From the NCBI GenBank assembly GCA_023205875.1, contig CP060764.1, positions 310,001-374,000 of the forward strand: a stretch of DNA of 64,000 nt, given 5' to 3'. Position 1 is the stretch's first letter; the number at the start of each line of letters is the position of its first letter. The stretch comes from Chloropicon primus (taxonomy: Eukaryota; Chlorophyta; Chloropicophyceae; Chloropicales; Chloropicaceae). Positions 62,701 to 64,000 of this stretch are shown here, one piece after another. The position numbers and the translations under genes are program-made. The notes under the pieces are model-generated. The model saw nothing but the letters and a program-made list of their open reading frames with translations. It did no database searches and was not told the origin of the DNA.

Positions 62701-64000
62701 ATGTCAACGAAGAGCGAGAAAGGGTCACCGACCAAGGACCCCGATGCCCCCGTGGAAGTGGCGTCCTCCGATATGGACGACCTCGAGCAGGAGGCTCAGG
62801 AAGCTCACGAGATTTTGGACGAGGCGAAGGGCAAGTCCCTCCGCGAGCTTCAGAAGGAGTCCATCCGCATCGAGGAGAACGTCCTCATCGCTCAGAAGAG
62901 GGTGCAGTTCCAGCGCCAGCAGCTGCAGCAGAAGCTCACGGAGGCCATGGAGGCCAAGCACTTGGATGAGAGGCAAAAGGTGCAGAGGGAAAAGATCGTG
63001 TCGAACGAGAAGAGGGAGGAGGAGGACAAGAAGAAGAGGAAGCAGTACAAGCGCGTCATCATCTCTCTCTTCGAGGAGCTCAAGATGAAGACGACCGAGC
63101 TGTTTCCCTTGATTGAGGCCAACAGTAAGAGGAACAGCCAGAGGAAAATCGTTCTGGAGAAACGCATGCAGTTCCAAGATACGGCCAAGATGCTCGAGGA
63201 GAGGGAGAAAAACGAGAGAGCCGAACTCCAGCAGTCCCACGAGCGCACCGCGAAGAACTTGGCCGTCTGGCAGGACCTGAACATGAGGCACGTCTCCTCG
63301 GAGAAGACGGAGGGCCTCCTCAGGGTGAACAGGTTGATGGCCCAGCAGCTCAGGGAGATCCAGAGGAAGGAGGCGGAGCAGCTGAGAGAGATGCAGCAGC
63401 TGAAAGCCAAGTACAAGCTCTCTGAGTTCGACACGGAGCTCGAGTTCGTGGCCGAGTACGAGCTGAAAAAAGCGGAGCAGCTCTTGATTCGAAGCCAGAA
63501 GACGAGCGGGCTGAAGAACGTGAGAAGAGAAGCGAAGAAGAACATACTCAGGCTCAGGGAGCAGGCAAAGGCGGCGAACAATTTGGAGCTCAACGCCTTG
63601 AAGGCGAAGCAGATGAAGGCCATCGAGGAGAACCGTGCCAAGGAGTTGAAAGCCTTTCAGCAAAGGGAAGCGAAGAGACTGGAGGCCTCGTTCGAGCAAG
63701 AGATTACGGTGATGGAGGGCGAGATGAAAGACAGGCTGGACGACAAGGGCTTCAACATGAGCACCTTCTCGAAGAGCACGAGCCACACGGGGGGACACTC
63801 CACGGACGCAGGCAGCCTAGGAACCAAGTCTCAATCCGGCGCGAGCGGCACTCAAGCTTCCGCAAGATCGATGGACAGCGAAAGTTCTTTGTCAGGAGGG
63901 AACGACTCGAGCGAGCAGGAGAAGCAGATGATGAAGGACGACGATATCGAATTTCGGAAGAGGGTGCAAGCCATGAGGGAGCAAGCCCAAGACGCGTTGA
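62701..64000 (+). CDS. Long coiled-coil protein, 3' end cut by window edge
   Basis: Open from ATG 62701 to the edge (433 codons). After an acidic start (MSTKSEKGSPTKDPDAPVEV) the protein is almost continuous heptad text for about 320 residues: LQKESIRIEENVLIAQKRVQ, QRQQLQQKLTEAMEAKHLDE and KRVIISLFEELKMKTTELFP. Then comes a Ser/Gly/Thr-rich linker (TSHTGGHSTDAGSLGTKSQS) and another charged helix at the edge (FRKRVQAMREQAQDAL). I do not recognise a family. A catalytic domain may lie beyond the window; coiled-coil prefixes of this kind precede cyclase or kinase domains in some algal signalling proteins, but that is speculation. Confidence 0.75.
   Translation, partial: MSTKSEKGSPTKDPDAPVEVASSDMDDLEQEAQEAHEILDEAKGKSLRELQKESIRIEENVLIAQKRVQFQRQQLQQKLTEAMEAKHLDERQKVQREKIVSNEKREEEDKKKRKQYKRVIISLFEELKMKTTELFPLIEANSKRNSQRKIVLEKRMQFQDTAKMLEEREKNERAELQQSHERTAKNLAVWQDLNMRHVSSEKTEGLLRVNRLMAQQLREIQRKEAEQLREMQQLKAKYKLSEFDTELEFVAEYELKKAEQLLIRSQKTSGLKNVRREAKKNILRLREQAKAANNLELNALKAKQMKAIEENRAKELKAFQQREAKRLEASFEQEITVMEGEMKDRLDDKGFNMSTFSKSTSHTGGHSTDAGSLGTKSQSGASGTQASARSMDSESSLSGGNDSSEQEKQMMKDDDIEFRKRVQAMREQAQDAL

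Noticed and set aside
1-64000. Transposons, LTR elements or viral fossils
   Set aside because: No reverse transcriptase, integrase, transposase, capsid or long terminal repeat was recognised on either strand. The repeats found are tandem promoter duplications, minisatellites and microsatellites.

Overview
This is a gene-dense nuclear window from a plastid-bearing eukaryote, most likely a small green alga of prasinophyte or core-chlorophyte type. I support 36 protein genes in 64 kb, about one per 1.8 kb, lying on both strands with short spacers. Thirteen short introns (about 70-220 bases, GT-AG), most of them near 5' ends, join reading frames cleanly. The green-algal reading rests on a calredoxin (EF-hand plus thioredoxin), an RbcX-like Rubisco chaperone, a TGD3-type plastid lipid ABC ATPase, a plastid fibrillin, a DUF3119 plastid protein, a starch-binding-domain protein and an ankyrin protein with the PPCPW-type repeats I associate with picoprasinophytes. 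A nicolin-1 homologue and a DNAJB13-like chaperone suggest that the lineage makes, or once made, a flagellum. I cannot name the species.

Layout. 1-10.4 kb: lipin (runs off the left edge), an SLC35F6-like transporter, DNAJB13-like, a plastid starch-binding protein, nicolin-1 and a fibrillin. 10.9-20.8 kb: SERAC1-like hydrolase, ankyrin protein, purple acid phosphatase, TGD3, a small unknown, a plastid SDR and DUF3119. 20.8-33.2 kb: a J-domain/ankyrin/TPR co-chaperone, a secreted-looking pyroglutamyl peptidase, a pentapeptide-repeat membrane protein, NSF, a fusion of a 2OG-oxygenase-like ectodomain with a CTR copper transporter, an NAD(P)-binding protein and TIP41. 33.9-48.4 kb: calredoxin, DPH1, RbcX, an FNR-like reductase, an LRR protein, a circularly permuted NikA-like solute-binding protein, an FHA-RING ligase, an oxysterol-binding protein and ARL8. 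48.5-64 kb: a giant TAF2 carrying a Tudor-like domain and five to six bromodomains, eIF3k, BUD23, selenoprotein H with an in-frame TGA and a SECIS element, OSGEP/Kae1, a SIRT6-type sirtuin and a coiled-coil protein cut by the right edge.

Two non-coding patterns run through the whole window. First, a roughly 35-45 base motif (core CTTTCGAAAGAGCC then CTCGCTCGAAAG) sits upstream of at least a dozen genes and is nearly always oriented toward its gene, which looks like a lineage-specific promoter element. Second, at least five gene-upstream regions, with two weaker cases, are direct tandem duplications with a period of 173-187 bases. In several of these each copy carries the motif, as though promoters were being duplicated in nucleosome-sized steps.

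The genes are mostly housekeeping and do not form a pathway cluster. The most unusual proteins are the permuted NikA-like protein, the oxygenase-CTR fusion, the bromodomain-loaded TAF2 and the J-ANK-ANK-TPR protein. No mobile element, viral remnant, CRISPR array, tRNA or rRNA gene was recognised.
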